Origin: Nocardioides renjunii
Lineage (GTDB): Bacteria; Actinomycetota; Actinomycetes; Propionibacteriales; Nocardioidaceae
Length of the DNA: 64,000 nucleotides
Assembly (NCBI RefSeq): GCF_034661175.1
Contig: NZ_CP141058.1
Location: 4,154,001-4,218,000, forward strand
Direction of reading: 5' to 3'
The position numbers were made by a program, and so were the translations under genes. The notes beneath the pieces were generated by a model. The model was not told where the DNA came from and made no database searches. It saw nothing but the letters and a program-made list of their open reading frames with translations. Positions 35,663 to 45,109 of this stretch are shown here, one piece after another. Each line of letters starts with the position of its first letter. The first letter of the stretch is position 1.

Positions 35663-37207
35663 ATGCAGACCCCTGAGCGGCAGTCCCGCTGGCACCTCCT
35701 GCGCCACGCGGCGTACGGCGTGCTCGCCACGGTCGTCGGCCTGGCCGCCGCGCACCTCGTCGCGGCGCTGACCGTGCCGGCCGCGTCGCCCGTCCTCGCC
35801 GTCGGCTCGACCGTCATCGACCTCACGCCGACCCCGCTGAAGGAGTGGGCGATCCGGCAGTTCGGCACCGCCGACAAGCTGATCCTCGTCGGCTCGGTCA
35901 TCGTGGTCGTGCTGGTCCTCGCCGCCGTCGCGGGCGTCGTCGCCGCACGTCGCGAGACACCGGGTCTGCTCATCGTCGTGGGGCTGGCCGGCATCGCCGG
36001 CCTGCTCGCCGTCCTGCGCCCGGGTTCCGGGCCGCTGGACGTGGTTCCTGCCCTGGTCGCCGCGGTCGTGGCCGCCACGTCGTTGTGGTGGCTGCACCGC
36101 GTCGACGACCGGGGCAGCGTCGAACCGTCGCCACAGGGGGGCGACGGACCGACCCGGCGCGGGGTCGTGCTGGCGAGCGGCGGCCTCGCCGCAGCCGCAG
36201 TGACCATGGGGGCCCTCGGCCGCTGGGTGACGTCGTACCGCCTCGGCGGCACCGACGTCGCGCTGCCGGTCGCCACCGACCCCGCGTCGTCCTTCCCCGC
36301 CGGCCTGGAGGAGATGTACGACGGCATCACGCCGCTGCGCACCCCCACGGCCGACTTCTACCGGGTCGACACCCGGCTCAGCGTCCCGGCCGTCGACGTC
36401 GACTCCTGGACCCTCACCATCGACGGCGACGTCGAGCGCGAGGTCACCCTGACCTTCGACGACCTGACGAAGATGCGCACGGTCGAGCGCGACATCACGC
36501 TCACCTGCGTCTCCAACGAGGTCGGCGGGCCCTACGTCGGCGGCGCCCGCTGGCTGGGCGTGCCGCTGCGCGACATCCTCGACCGCGCCGGGATCGACGC
36601 CACGAAGGCCGACCAGATCCTGTCCACCGACGTCGACGGGATGACCATCTCGACGCCGCTCGACGTGGCCCTGGACGGTCGCGACGCCCTCATCGCCATC
36701 GGCATGAACGGCGGCCCGCTGCCGCGCACCAACGGCTTCCCGGCGCGCATGGTCGTGCCCGGCCTCTACGGCTTCGTCTCCGCCTGCAAGTGGATCACCC
36801 GGATGACGCTGACCACCTACGAGGCCGAGCAGGCCTACTGGACCGAGCGCGAGTGGGCCATCGACGCGCCGATCAAGATCTCGAGCCGGATCGACACCCC
36901 CAAGCCGCTCTCGAGCACCGCCGGCGGCAAGGTCATCGTGGGCGGCATCGCCTGGGCGCAGGGCGTCGGCATCGACAAGGTCGAGGTGCGCATCGACGGC
37001 GAGGCCTGGCGCCCGGCCCAGCTCGGCCCCCAGGTGACCGACGACTACTGGCGCCAGTGGTACCTCGAGTGGGACGCCGAGCCCGGCCGCCACCTCATCG
37101 CCTGCCGCGCCACCAACAAGGACGGCGACGTGCAGTCCGACGTGCGGATGACGCCGTTCCCGGAGGGCTCGAGCGGGGTCCAGGAGATCTCGGTGAGCAT
37201 CACCTGA
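35663..37207 (+). CDS. Membrane-bound molybdopterin-dependent oxidoreductase (sulfite oxidase family)
   Basis: 514 aa from ATG 35663. The N-terminal ~160 residues hold four or five transmembrane helices; another hydrophobic stretch follows RRGVVLASGG (about 172-192). The extracytoplasmic domain has the Mo-binding fold, with the ligand Cys in ITLTCVSNEVGG, RWLGVPLRDIL, GFPARMVVPGLYGFVSACKW and a C-terminal Ig-like dimerisation domain (VEVRIDGEAWRPAQL). The YedY/sulfite oxidase family reduces or oxidises small sulfur or nitrogen compounds. The SigK-type promoter upstream places it in the SigK regulon with the FAS1 lipoprotein. Confidence 0.92.
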   Translation: MQTPERQSRWHLLRHAAYGVLATVVGLAAAHLVAALTVPAASPVLAVGSTVIDLTPTPLKEWAIRQFGTADKLILVGSVIVVVLVLAAVAGVVAARRETPGLLIVVGLAGIAGLLAVLRPGSGPLDVVPALVAAVVAATSLWWLHRVDDRGSVEPSPQGGDGPTRRGVVLASGGLAAAAVTMGALGRWVTSYRLGGTDVALPVATDPASSFPAGLEEMYDGITPLRTPTADFYRVDTRLSVPAVDVDSWTLTIDGDVEREVTLTFDDLTKMRTVERDITLTCVSNEVGGPYVGGARWLGVPLRDILDRAGIDATKADQILSTDVDGMTISTPLDVALDGRDALIAIGMNGGPLPRTNGFPARMVVPGLYGFVSACKWITRMTLTTYEAEQAYWTEREWAIDAPIKISSRIDTPKPLSSTAGGKVIVGGIAWAQGVGIDKVEVRIDGEAWRPAQLGPQVTDDYWRQWYLEWDAEPGRHLIACRATNKDGDVQSDVRMTPFPEGSSGVQEISVSIT

Positions 37208-37213
37208 TCGCTG

Positions 37214-37248
37214 GTCCGATCCCTGATCCGATCCCTGATCCGATCCCT
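37214..37248. repeat. Three 12-bp direct repeats
   Basis: The unit GATCCGATCCCT occurs twice exactly (37225-37236, 37237-37248), preceded by a near copy (GTCCGATCCCT). It lies between the molybdopterin oxidoreductase stop and the large hairpin. Role unknown; it may be replication slippage or a binding array. Confidence 0.6.
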
Positions 37249-37260
37249 GTGCCGCACTGC

Positions 37261-37322
37261 CGTCGGGCGGTGGGTGACGCAGGTCCTGAGCCTCCAGGAC
37301 CTGCGTCACCCACCGCCCGACG
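37261..37322. terminator. Perfect 28-bp inverted repeat, terminator-like
   Basis: Arms 37261-37288 and 37295-37322 are exact complements (start CGTCGGGCGG), with a 6-base loop AGCCTC. It lies 53 bp after the molybdopterin oxidoreductase stop. There is no U-run. It could stop transcription before the FAS1 promoter, or be a mobile palindromic repeat; the unusually long perfect stem suggests a recent origin. Confidence 0.55.
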
Positions 37323-37362
37323 TCGTTCCTCCGAGATTGGACAAACATTTCCTAGATCCGAC

Positions 37363-37390
37363 CCATCCGGTCGTCCCACGGCCCCGAACA
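37363..37390 (+). promoter_or_regulatory. SigK-type promoter of the FAS1 lipoprotein-sigK-rskA unit
   Basis: CCATCC at 37363-37368, 16-bp spacer, CGAACA at 37385-37390. It is identical in both hexamers and spacing to the promoter at 35629-35656. The predicted start of transcription is near 37397, about 50 bases before the ATG at 37449. Confidence 0.78.
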
Positions 37391-37448
37391 CCTCCTGAAA
37401 GCGGGCCACGACGGCCCACCCCAGTGGCTTCCAATGAAAGGCAACGCC

Positions 37449-38108
37449 ATGAACACCAAGCTCCGCACCCGCACCATGGGCATCGCCGCCCTCGCGCTGA
37501 CCGCGTCCATGAGCCTGGCTGCCTGTGGCAGCGAGAGTGACTCCGACACCGCAGCCGACGAGCCCACCACCTCCGAGTCGACCTCCGAGGCCCCCGCCGA
37601 GGAGCCGATGGAGTCCGAGTCGGCCGAGCCCGCCGCCTCCGGCCCGTTCGGTCCCGGCTGCGCCGGCGTCCCCACCGAGGGTGAGGGTTCCGTCGAGGGC
37701 ATGGCCGACGACCCGGTCGCGACCGCCGCCTCCAACAACCCGCTCCTCAAGACCCTGGTCGCCGCGGTGACCGAGGCCGACCTCGTCGACACGCTCAACT
37801 CGGCCGAGGCGCTCACCGTCTTCGCCCCGACCGACGACGCCTTCGCCAAGATCCCGAAGAAGGACCTCAACGCGCTCCTCGCCGACAAGGAGGCGCTGAC
37901 CACGGTGCTCACCCACCACGTCGTCGCCGGCCAGCTGTCCCCCGAGGACGTCGCGGGCGAGCACGAGACCCTCGCGGGCGACATGATCACCGTCGAGGGC
38001 GAGGGTGAGGAGTTCACCGCCGAGGGCGCAGCCGTCGTCTGCGGCAACGTCTCCACCGCCAACGCCACCGTGTACGTCATCGACTCGGTGATGATGCCGC
38101 AGATGTGA
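37449..38108 (+). CDS. FAS1 (fasciclin) domain lipoprotein, MPT70/MPT83-like
   Basis: 219 aa from ATG 37449, with GAAAGG seven bases upstream; an ATG at 37434 has no such site. The lipobox SLAAC puts the lipid on Cys26. A Ser/Glu/Pro-rich linker follows, then one FAS1 domain (about 85-218) with LTVFAPTDDAFA and TVLTHHVVAGQL. In Mycobacterium, MPT70/MPT83 of this family are the main SigK-controlled secreted proteins. Here the gene follows a SigK-type promoter and lies 34 bp before sigK, which fits the same regulation. Confidence 0.94.
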   Translation: MNTKLRTRTMGIAALALTASMSLAACGSESDSDTAADEPTTSESTSEAPAEEPMESESAEPAASGPFGPGCAGVPTEGEGSVEGMADDPVATAASNNPLLKTLVAAVTEADLVDTLNSAEALTVFAPTDDAFAKIPKKDLNALLADKEALTTVLTHHVVAGQLSPEDVAGEHETLAGDMITVEGEGEEFTAEGAAVVCGNVSTANATVYVIDSVMMPQM

Positions 38109-38142
38109 TTCGTCCCCGGACGAACACTGCAAGGATGCTGAC

Positions 38143-38748
38143 GTGGACCACGTGAGGCCCGTACCGGACGGGGCGCCCCAGGGCGTCCCGTCCGGGGGCG
38201 AACCAGCCCGGCTGTCCGACCTGCTCCAGCGGTCGGCGCTCGGGGACGAGGCGGCCTTCGCCGCCTTCTACGACGCGACGTCCGCACGGGCGTACGGCCT
38301 GGCCCTGCGCGTGGTGCGCAACCCGGCCCACGCCGAGGAGGTCGCCCAGGAGGCCTACCTCGACGCCTGGCGCTCCAGCACCCGGTTCGACCCCGCCCGC
38401 GGCAGCGCCGCCGGCTGGCTCCTGACCATCGTCCACCGCAAGGCCGTCGACCGGGTCCGCTCGGTCGAGTCGGCCACCACCCGCGACGAGACCTGGAACC
38501 GTGAGACCGAGCCGGTCGACCACGACCAGACCGCCGAGTCGGCGCACGCCTCCCTGGAGGCCGCGCGCGTACGCAGCGCCGTCGCCACCCTGACCGACGT
38601 GCAACGCCAGGCGGTCGAGCTCACCTACTTCGGCGGCTACACGCACACTGAGGTCGCCACCCTGCTCGACGTCCCGTTGGGCACAGCGAAGACACGAATA
38701 CGCGACGGACTCATCCGCCTGCGAGACCTGATGGGAGTTGGCTCATGA
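38143..38748 (+). CDS. sigK: ECF RNA polymerase sigma factor SigK
   Basis: 201 aa from GTG 38143. Region 2 is in FAAFYDATSARAYGLALRVV and AEEVAQEAYLDAWRSS; region 4 is in LTDVQRQAVELTYFGGYTHT and VPLGTAKTRIRDGLIRLRD. It directs RNA polymerase to CCATCC/CGAAxA promoters, two of which occur just upstream in this window. It lies 34 bp after the FAS1 gene, probably in the same transcript and so autoregulated, and overlaps rskA by 4 bp. Confidence 0.93.
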   Translation: MDHVRPVPDGAPQGVPSGGEPARLSDLLQRSALGDEAAFAAFYDATSARAYGLALRVVRNPAHAEEVAQEAYLDAWRSSTRFDPARGSAAGWLLTIVHRKAVDRVRSVESATTRDETWNRETEPVDHDQTAESAHASLEAARVRSAVATLTDVQRQAVELTYFGGYTHTEVATLLDVPLGTAKTRIRDGLIRLRDLMGVGS

Positions 38749-39443
38749 GCGACATGCACAAGCTCACGGGCGCCTACGCCGTCGACGCCGTCGACGACCT
38801 CGAGCGTGCCCGCTTCGAGCAGCACCTGTCGGAGTGCGAGGACTGCCGCGCCGAGGTCAGGGAGCTCCGCGAGACCGCCGCGCTGCTGGCCGAGACCACG
38901 GCCGTCGCCGCCCCCGTCTCCCTGCGCGAGTCCGTGCTCTCCGGCATCTCGCAGGTCCGCCCGCTCCCGCCGGTCGTCCCGGCCACCGCCACGACGTCCG
39001 TGCGGCGCCGCCTCCCTCTTCTCGTGGCTGCCGCCCTGGTCCTGATCGCCGGACTCGGCGCTGTGGTGTGGCAGCCGTGGTCCGACGAGGTCCCGCAGCT
39101 GACCGCTGCCGAGCAGGTGCTGCAGGCCGAGGACGCCGAGAAGGTGTTCCTCGACCTCGGTGAGGCCGGCCGCGCGACGGTCGTCCGGTCCAAGGCCGAG
39201 GACCGCGCCGTCATCACGACCGAGGACATGGTGCCCGCGCCGGACGGCAAGGACTACGAGCTGTGGTTCATGTCGCCGGACGAGGAGTTCGTCCCGGCGG
39301 GGCTCATGCCCGACGACCCGGACCAGACCGTGGTGCTCGAGGGCTCGGCGGCCGACGCCGTCGCCGTCGGCATCACCGTCGAGCCCGACGGCGGGTCCGA
39401 CGAGCCCAGCTCGGCGCCCATCGCCCTCTTCGAGCTCGCCTGA
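38745..39443 (+). CDS. rskA: Anti-sigma-K factor RskA
   Basis: 232 aa. The cytoplasmic N-terminus has the zinc-binding anti-sigma motif H27-x3-C31-x2-C34 (FEQHLSECEDCRAE). One transmembrane helix lies at about 87-109, and an extracytoplasmic RskA domain follows (DYELWFMSPDEEFVPAGLM). It sequesters SigK until regulated proteolysis releases it. Its ATG overlaps the sigK stop, so the pair is made in coupled amounts. Confidence 0.94.
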   Translation: MSDMHKLTGAYAVDAVDDLERARFEQHLSECEDCRAEVRELRETAALLAETTAVAAPVSLRESVLSGISQVRPLPPVVPATATTSVRRRLPLLVAAALVLIAGLGAVVWQPWSDEVPQLTAAEQVLQAEDAEKVFLDLGEAGRATVVRSKAEDRAVITTEDMVPAPDGKDYELWFMSPDEEFVPAGLMPDDPDQTVVLEGSAADAVAVGITVEPDGGSDEPSSAPIALFELA

Positions 39444-39478
39444 CACGCACCGCCCACGCACGATCCCAGCGTCCGGTC

Positions 39479-39517
39479 CAGCCGCCGGTCACCCGCCCGG
39501 CGGGTGACCGGCGGCTG
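39479..39517 (+). terminator. Hairpin terminator after rskA
   Basis: Exact 19-bp arms (39479-39497 and 39499-39517, start CAGCCGCCGGTC) around a single base, followed by AACTTTCG. It lies 35 bp past the rskA stop and would end the SigK transcript. Confidence 0.75.
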
Positions 39518-39581
39518 AACTTTCGACGTGTCGGAGGCGCGAAGACGTGCCCCGCACCCCCGTCCCGGGTAACAATCTCGG

Positions 39582-40133
39582 GTGCCCGGTCCCGATCCGC
39601 TCGACGACGCCGTGGAGCGGATGCTCTCCGGCGACGAGGCGGCGTTCCGGTTGGTCTACCGCGACGTGCAGCCGCGGCTGCTGCGCTACCTCACCGTCCT
39701 GGTGGGCGTGGGCGACGCGGAGGACGTCGCCAGCGAGGCCTGGGCCCAGGCGTTCCGCGACCTCGACCGCTTCAGCGGCGACGCCGACGGCTTCCGCGGC
39801 TGGGTCACCACGATCGGGCGCAACCGGGCCATGGACCACGTCCGTCACCGCAACCGGCGCCCGGTCAGCCACCAGCCGGCCGACGAGCTCGTCGACCTCC
39901 CCGACCCGGTCGACGTCGAGGTCGACAGCCTCGGCCGCGTGCAGTCTGAGGCGGCGATCCGGCTGATCGGCAGCCTCCCGCGTGACCAGGCGGAGGCCAT
40001 CATGCTGCGTACGGTCCTGGGGTTCGACGCCCCGACCGCGGCCCGCATCCTCGGCAAGCGCCCCGGCGCGGTCCGGGCGGCGGCGCACCGTGGTCTCAAG
40101 CAGCTGGCCAAGAGACTGTCCGAGGAGCCGTAA
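39582..40133 (+). CDS. ECF-family RNA polymerase sigma factor
   Basis: 183 aa from GTG 39582. Region 2 is recognisable in RYLTVLVGVGDAEDVASEAW and GWVTTIGRNRAMDHVRHRNR; region 4 in SLPRDQAEAIMLRTVLGFDA and LGKRPGAVRAAAHRGLKQLA. It is distinct from SigK. It is followed after 34 bp by a membrane protein with a cytoplasmic N-terminus that may be its anti-sigma partner. Its target promoters are not known. Confidence 0.9.
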   Translation: MPGPDPLDDAVERMLSGDEAAFRLVYRDVQPRLLRYLTVLVGVGDAEDVASEAWAQAFRDLDRFSGDADGFRGWVTTIGRNRAMDHVRHRNRRPVSHQPADELVDLPDPVDVEVDSLGRVQSEAAIRLIGSLPRDQAEAIMLRTVLGFDAPTAARILGKRPGAVRAAAHRGLKQLAKRLSEEP

Positions 40134-40167
40134 CACCTGTGACCGCCACGACGCTGAGAGGAGTGAG

Positions 40168-41349
<1,182 letters not shown>

Positions 41350-41448
41350 ACCGGAGCGGCCGCGTTCCGCGGACCTGCATCCGTCGTACCCGTGCCTCGA
41401 GCTCCCGCCGCTGCACGGATCCCCGCACGACGAGGTCCCCAACGCACT

Positions 41449-41485
41449 GCAGCGGCACGGCCCAACCCCCGGGTCGTGCCGCTGC
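41449..41485 (+). terminator. Hairpin terminator before the AraC gene
   Basis: Stem GCAGCGGCACGGCCC (41449-41463) with GGGTCGTGCCGCTGC (41471-41485), fully paired with one G-U, loop AACCCCC, followed by TCTTGTC. The 168-bp gap 41350-41517 also holds a small hairpin near 41339-41353 (CCGGTTC-CT-GAACCGG). Confidence 0.7.
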
Positions 41486-41517
41486 TCTTGTCAGCGCCAC
41501 CGACTAGGTTCGTGCCC

Positions 41518-41994
41518 ATGGCCCCGCGGCAGCCCTCCCCCCAGGAGGACACCAACCGGCGGATGCTCCGCGCCCGCGACGAGATGGACCGCCGCTACGC
41601 CGAGCCGCTCGACGTGCCGACGCTGGCCGCCATCGCCCACCTCTCCGCCTCGCAGTTCGGGCGGGTGTTCAAGGAGGTCTACGGCGAGACGCCGCACCGC
41701 TACCTGCAGCGGCGTCGCGTCGAGCGCGCGATGACCCTGCTGCGGCAGACCGACCGGCCCGTCACCGACGTCGCCTGGGACGTCGGCTTCGCGAGCCTCG
41801 GCACGTTCAGCCGCACGTTCAGCAACATCGTGGGCTGCTCACCGACCGAGTTCCGCGCCCGTCACGCCCCGGTCGCGGTGCCGTCCTGCTTCATCGCGGC
41901 GTGGACGCGGCCCCGCGGAGGGTCGAGCAGCGCCTCGGTCACACCGCCGACGACAGCGGTTTCGGAGAAGCACGACCACCTCGTGGCTGACTAG
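41518..41994 (+). CDS. AraC family transcriptional regulator (HTH domain only)
   Basis: 158 aa from ATG 41518. It is an almost pure AraC DNA-binding domain: LDVPTLAAIAHLSASQFGRV (first HTH), YLQRRRVERAMTLLRQTD, and VTDVAWDVGFASLGTFSRTF with GCSPTEFR (second HTH). There is no N-terminal effector domain; the C-terminal ~35 residues are unstructured. It lies 10 bp before the VOC gene and probably belongs to its operon; this pairing is common in actinobacteria. Confidence 0.9.
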   Translation: MAPRQPSPQEDTNRRMLRARDEMDRRYAEPLDVPTLAAIAHLSASQFGRVFKEVYGETPHRYLQRRRVERAMTLLRQTDRPVTDVAWDVGFASLGTFSRTFSNIVGCSPTEFRARHAPVAVPSCFIAAWTRPRGGSSSASVTPPTTAVSEKHDHLVAD

Positions 41995-42004
41995 CGTCCT
42001 CGTC

Positions 42005-42469
42005 ATGACCACCAACCACATCACCAGCCTCCACATCCGCAGCGTGCCCGTGCTCGACCAGGACGAGGCGCTCGACTTCTACACGACCCACCTCGGCTTC
42101 GAGGTGCGCGACGACATCGACCTCGGCTTCATGCGCTGGCTCACCGTCGGCGTCCCCGGGCAGGACACGTCCCTGCTCCTCGAGCTCGTCGGCGGACCCC
42201 AGCACGACGAGTCCACCGCCACGCAGGTGCGCGAGCTCGTCACCAAGGGCGCGCTCGGCGGGCTCTTCCTGCACAGCAGCGACGTGCACGCGACGTACGC
42301 CTCGCTCCGCGACGCCGGCGTGGAGGTCACCCAGGAGCCGGTCGAGCAGCCCTACGGCACCGACTTCGGGATCCGCGACCCCTTCGGCAACCACGTCCGC
42401 ATCAGCCAGCCCAACGGCGCCGGCACCACCGAGGTCCAGGAGACCTACGACGCGGCGGGCACGCAGTGA
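42005..42469 (+). CDS. VOC (glyoxalase/bleomycin resistance) family protein
   Basis: 154 aa. It has two beta-alpha-beta-beta-beta repeats, with SLHIRSVPVLDQDEALDFYT at the start and GTDFGIRDPFGNHVRISQP at the end, where the metal-binding His/Glu normally lie. The family covers glyoxalases, dioxygenases and resistance proteins; no substrate can be assigned. It overlaps the cupin gene (GTGA at 42466-42469) and follows the AraC gene. Confidence 0.9.
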   Translation: MTTNHITSLHIRSVPVLDQDEALDFYTTHLGFEVRDDIDLGFMRWLTVGVPGQDTSLLLELVGGPQHDESTATQVRELVTKGALGGLFLHSSDVHATYASLRDAGVEVTQEPVEQPYGTDFGIRDPFGNHVRISQPNGAGTTEVQETYDAAGTQ

Positions 42470-42945
42470 GCTATCCGCCGCCGATCTACCACGGCGACTC
42501 CGGCGAGGTCTCCGCCCACGTGGTGCGGGCGGCGGTCGAGCCGGCCGTCGTCTACCCCAACGGCAACAAGGTGTTCTACCTCGCCAGGGGCACCGAGACC
42601 ACGGGGACGTTCGGCCTCTACCGCTGGGAGTTCGCCGGGCCCGAGAGCGGTCCCGGCGCCCACTTCCACCGCACGATCACCGAGTCGTTCTACGTCCTCG
42701 AGGGGACCGTCTCGATCTACGACGGCACGGACTGGGTGAAGACCCACGCGGGCGACTTCGCCCACGTGCCCGCCGGGGGCATCCACGGCTTCCGCAACGA
42801 GGACGGCGCGGCGAAGATGCTGCTCCACTTCGCGCCGGGCGCCCCGCGGGAGGCCTACTTCGAGGGACTGGCCGCGGGGATCGGCGACTTCGACGAGGAC
42901 GCCTACGATCGGTTCATGCGCGAGCACGACAACACCTGGCTCTGA
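42466..42945 (+). CDS. Cupin domain-containing protein
   Basis: 159 aa from GTG 42466, overlapping the VOC stop by 4 bp. A single cupin barrel has motif 1 in GAHFHRTITESFYVLEGTVSI (His, His, Glu metal ligands) and motif 2 in GDFAHVPAGGIHGFRN (His). It is probably a small metalloenzyme or sensor. Its coupling to VOC and AraC genes suggests a common pathway, which I cannot name. Confidence 0.88.
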   Translation: MSYPPPIYHGDSGEVSAHVVRAAVEPAVVYPNGNKVFYLARGTETTGTFGLYRWEFAGPESGPGAHFHRTITESFYVLEGTVSIYDGTDWVKTHAGDFAHVPAGGIHGFRNEDGAAKMLLHFAPGAPREAYFEGLAAGIGDFDEDAYDRFMREHDNTWL

Positions 42946-42966
42946 CGAGCCGCTGGTGAGCCGCTG

Positions 42967-43518
42967 ATGGACGCCGTCACCGCCGCCTTCGCCGCGACCC
43001 CGCGGCGGGACTTCCTCCCGCCCGGGGCGCGGGCGCAGGAGGCGTACGACGGTCCGCTGCGGATCGCGGCCGGTCAGACCAACTCCCAGCCGGCCACCGT
43101 CGAGGCGATGCTGCGGCTGCTCGACGTCCGCGCCGGGCAGCGGGTCCTCGACGTCGGGTCGGGGTCGGGCTGGACCACCGCCCTGCTGGCCCACCTGGTC
43201 GGACCCGCGGGATCCGTGCTCGGCGTCGAGCTCGAGCCCGAGCTGGTCGCCTTCGGCGCCACCAACCTCGCGCGGTCCGACCGCCCGTGGGCCTCGATCC
43301 GGGCGGCTGCCCCGGGGGTGCTCGGCGATCCCGACGGGGCGCCGTACGACCGGGTGCTGGTCTCCGCGGAGCCGGACGAGCTGCCGGAGGCGCTCGTCGA
43401 CCAGCTCGGCGACGACGGCGTGCTCGTCATCCCCGTCGCGGGCACGATGCTGCGGGTCGCCAACCCCGGGCGGGCCGTGACCGAGCACGGGCGCTACCGC
43501 TTCGTGCCGCTGCGCTGA
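42967..43518 (+). CDS. Protein-L-isoaspartate O-methyltransferase-like protein
   Basis: 183 aa from ATG 42967. It begins AFAATPRRDFLPPGARAQEAYD and has AAGQTNSQPATVEAMLRLL, in place of the GQTISQP of true PCMTs, and SAM motif I VLDVGSGSGWTTALLAHLVG. It is shorter than PCMT enzymes, which carry extra C-terminal residues. It either repairs isoaspartate or methylates another carboxylate. Its end overlaps the convergent membrane protein gene by 25 bp. Confidence 0.85.
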   Translation: MDAVTAAFAATPRRDFLPPGARAQEAYDGPLRIAAGQTNSQPATVEAMLRLLDVRAGQRVLDVGSGSGWTTALLAHLVGPAGSVLGVELEPELVAFGATNLARSDRPWASIRAAAPGVLGDPDGAPYDRVLVSAEPDELPEALVDQLGDDGVLVIPVAGTMLRVANPGRAVTEHGRYRFVPLR

Positions 43519-44633
43519 GGAACGCTGCCCTCCTCCCGGGCGGCTCGCCTGCTGAGGCGGACGGGCAGGCCCGCGACCACCTCGAGCGGACCGCGGCGCC
43601 GCAGCAGCCGGAAGGCGGCCCCGAAGGCAAGCAGGACGACGACGTGGGAGAGGTAGGCCGACGGCTCCTCGGGCGGCCACACGCCCGGCGTACGCATCAC
43701 GACGTGCAGCGAGTAGAGCGTGAGCGTCATCGCGCCCGCGCCGAAGACGACCGCGAGCACCACGGTCGCGACGCGCGGCAGCAGCTGTTCGAGGAGCAGG
43801 CAGCAGGAGATGACGAGGAGCGCGCTGCCGATGGTCTGGGCGAGGTCGAACGGCGTCGCCGAGTGCGGCGCGACGACGAGCAGCCAGCTCCAGTCGCCGT
43901 CGGCGGGCGTGGTGCCGAACATCCCGGTGGCCTTCTCCGACGCCACTGCCGGGTCGACGAGCGATCGCGACACCTGGGTGGCGAGCACCGCGGTCCCGAG
44001 GCCGCTGAGGGCCAGCCCGCCGAGCAACGACGTGTCGCGCAGGTCGGCCCGGCCCAGCGCCAGCCCGACGAGCAGGTAGGCGAGCCACGGCACGACCGGG
44101 TAGTAGCCCGTGAGGAGCAGCTCCGAGGCCAGCTGACCCGGGTCGGCCAGCTGGTCGAACGTCGGGCTCTCGAAGCCGCGAGGCGGGAGGTGCGGGCGGA
44201 CGAGGTGCGAGAGCACGGGCGCGAGCGCCACCCACCCGACGGCGAGCGCCGTGAGCGCCCGGGCGCCGAGCAGCGTGAACGGCAGGCCCAGCACGAAGAG
44301 CGCGCCGTAGTAGGTCAGGATCACCGCGATGCCGCTGTCGAGGCCGCCGAGGAACAGCCCGAGCAGTGCGATGAGCAGCGCCCTGCCGGCGATGCCCGCG
44401 GACCGCAGCGCAAGCGGGCGACCGCGCAGCGGCTCGCGGGTCATCAGGGCCAGGCTCACCCCGGCCAGCACCGCGAAGAGCGCCGAGGCCCGGCCACCGG
44501 CCAGCCACTGGCCGGTGGTGAGCCCGCCGGCGGGGGTGCGCGCATCCATGACGTGGGTGGCGACCATGCCGAGCAGCGCCACGCACCGGGCGACGTCCAG
44601 CCCGACGAGGCGGGCTCGCGGCGTCCCGGTCAT
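43494..44633 (-). CDS. Heparan-alpha-glucosaminide N-acetyltransferase-like membrane protein (DUF1624/DUF418-like)
   Basis: 379 aa with about 10 hydrophobic helices. It starts RLVGLDVARCVALLGMVATH, the typical opening of this acyltransferase-like superfamily, and has the early His in MVATHVMDA. The HGSNAT group transfers acetyl groups across a membrane to sugars. Whether this protein is an enzyme is not clear. It is monocistronic; its end overlaps the methyltransferase gene. Confidence 0.78.
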   Translation of the reverse strand: MTGTPRARLVGLDVARCVALLGMVATHVMDARTPAGGLTTGQWLAGGRASALFAVLAGVSLALMTREPLRGRPLALRSAGIAGRALLIALLGLFLGGLDSGIAVILTYYGALFVLGLPFTLLGARALTALAVGWVALAPVLSHLVRPHLPPRGFESPTFDQLADPGQLASELLLTGYYPVVPWLAYLLVGLALGRADLRDTSLLGGLALSGLGTAVLATQVSRSLVDPAVASEKATGMFGTTPADGDWSWLLVVAPHSATPFDLAQTIGSALLVISCCLLLEQLLPRVATVVLAVVFGAGAMTLTLYSLHVVMRTPGVWPPEEPSAYLSHVVVLLAFGAAFRLLRRRGPLEVVAGLPVRLSRRAAREEGSVPQRSGTKR

Positions 44634-44685
44634 GGCCCCATCCTGCCGGGCCGGGCCTCAGCCGCCGGGCCTCAGCCGCCGGTCC

Positions 44686-45093
44686 TCAGCCGCCGGGGCG
44701 GGCGACCTGCTCGGCGAGCGTGGCGGGCGCCTGGATGCAGTAGGAGTCGGTGAGCAGCTCGGCCAGCTCGTCCCAGTCGGTGTCGTCGTCGAGGAGCATG
44801 CCGATCGAGTTGCCGCCCCAGCCGGAGCGGAAGTAGGGCTCACCCATGTGCTCGAAGGCGGCCACCTCGTCGGGCTCGCCGCGGAAGGTGATCCGGAAGA
44901 GCTGGTCCTCGCCACCGAAGACGTGGGCGACCGTCGCGCTCCCGACGCGCCACCGGGTGCCGGTCCATGCCGGCTCCTGGCGGCACCGGGGCAGCGCGCC
45001 CAGGACCGCGTCGATCCGCAGCACCCACTCCTCGGGCACGAGGGGACGGTCGGCGAGGGCCACGGCACCCAGCCTGCCACCGGGGACCGACAC
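44686..45093 (-). CDS. MmcQ/YjbR family protein
   Basis: 135 aa from GTG 45093; a GTG at 45063 is an alternative that removes ten residues. It has LPRCRQEPAWTGTRWRVGSA and GGEDQLFRITFRGEPDEVAAFEHM, then WGGNSIGMLLDDDTDWDELAELLTDSY, which match the YjbR-like fold. These small proteins have an unknown, possibly DNA-binding, role. It lies 16 bp before the end of the acyl-CoA operon on the same strand. Confidence 0.78.
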   Translation of the reverse strand: MSVPGGRLGAVALADRPLVPEEWVLRIDAVLGALPRCRQEPAWTGTRWRVGSATVAHVFGGEDQLFRITFRGEPDEVAAFEHMGEPYFRSGWGGNSIGMLLDDDTDWDELAELLTDSYCIQAPATLAEQVARPGG

Positions 45094-45109
45094 CGCGCGC
45101 CTGGAACCC

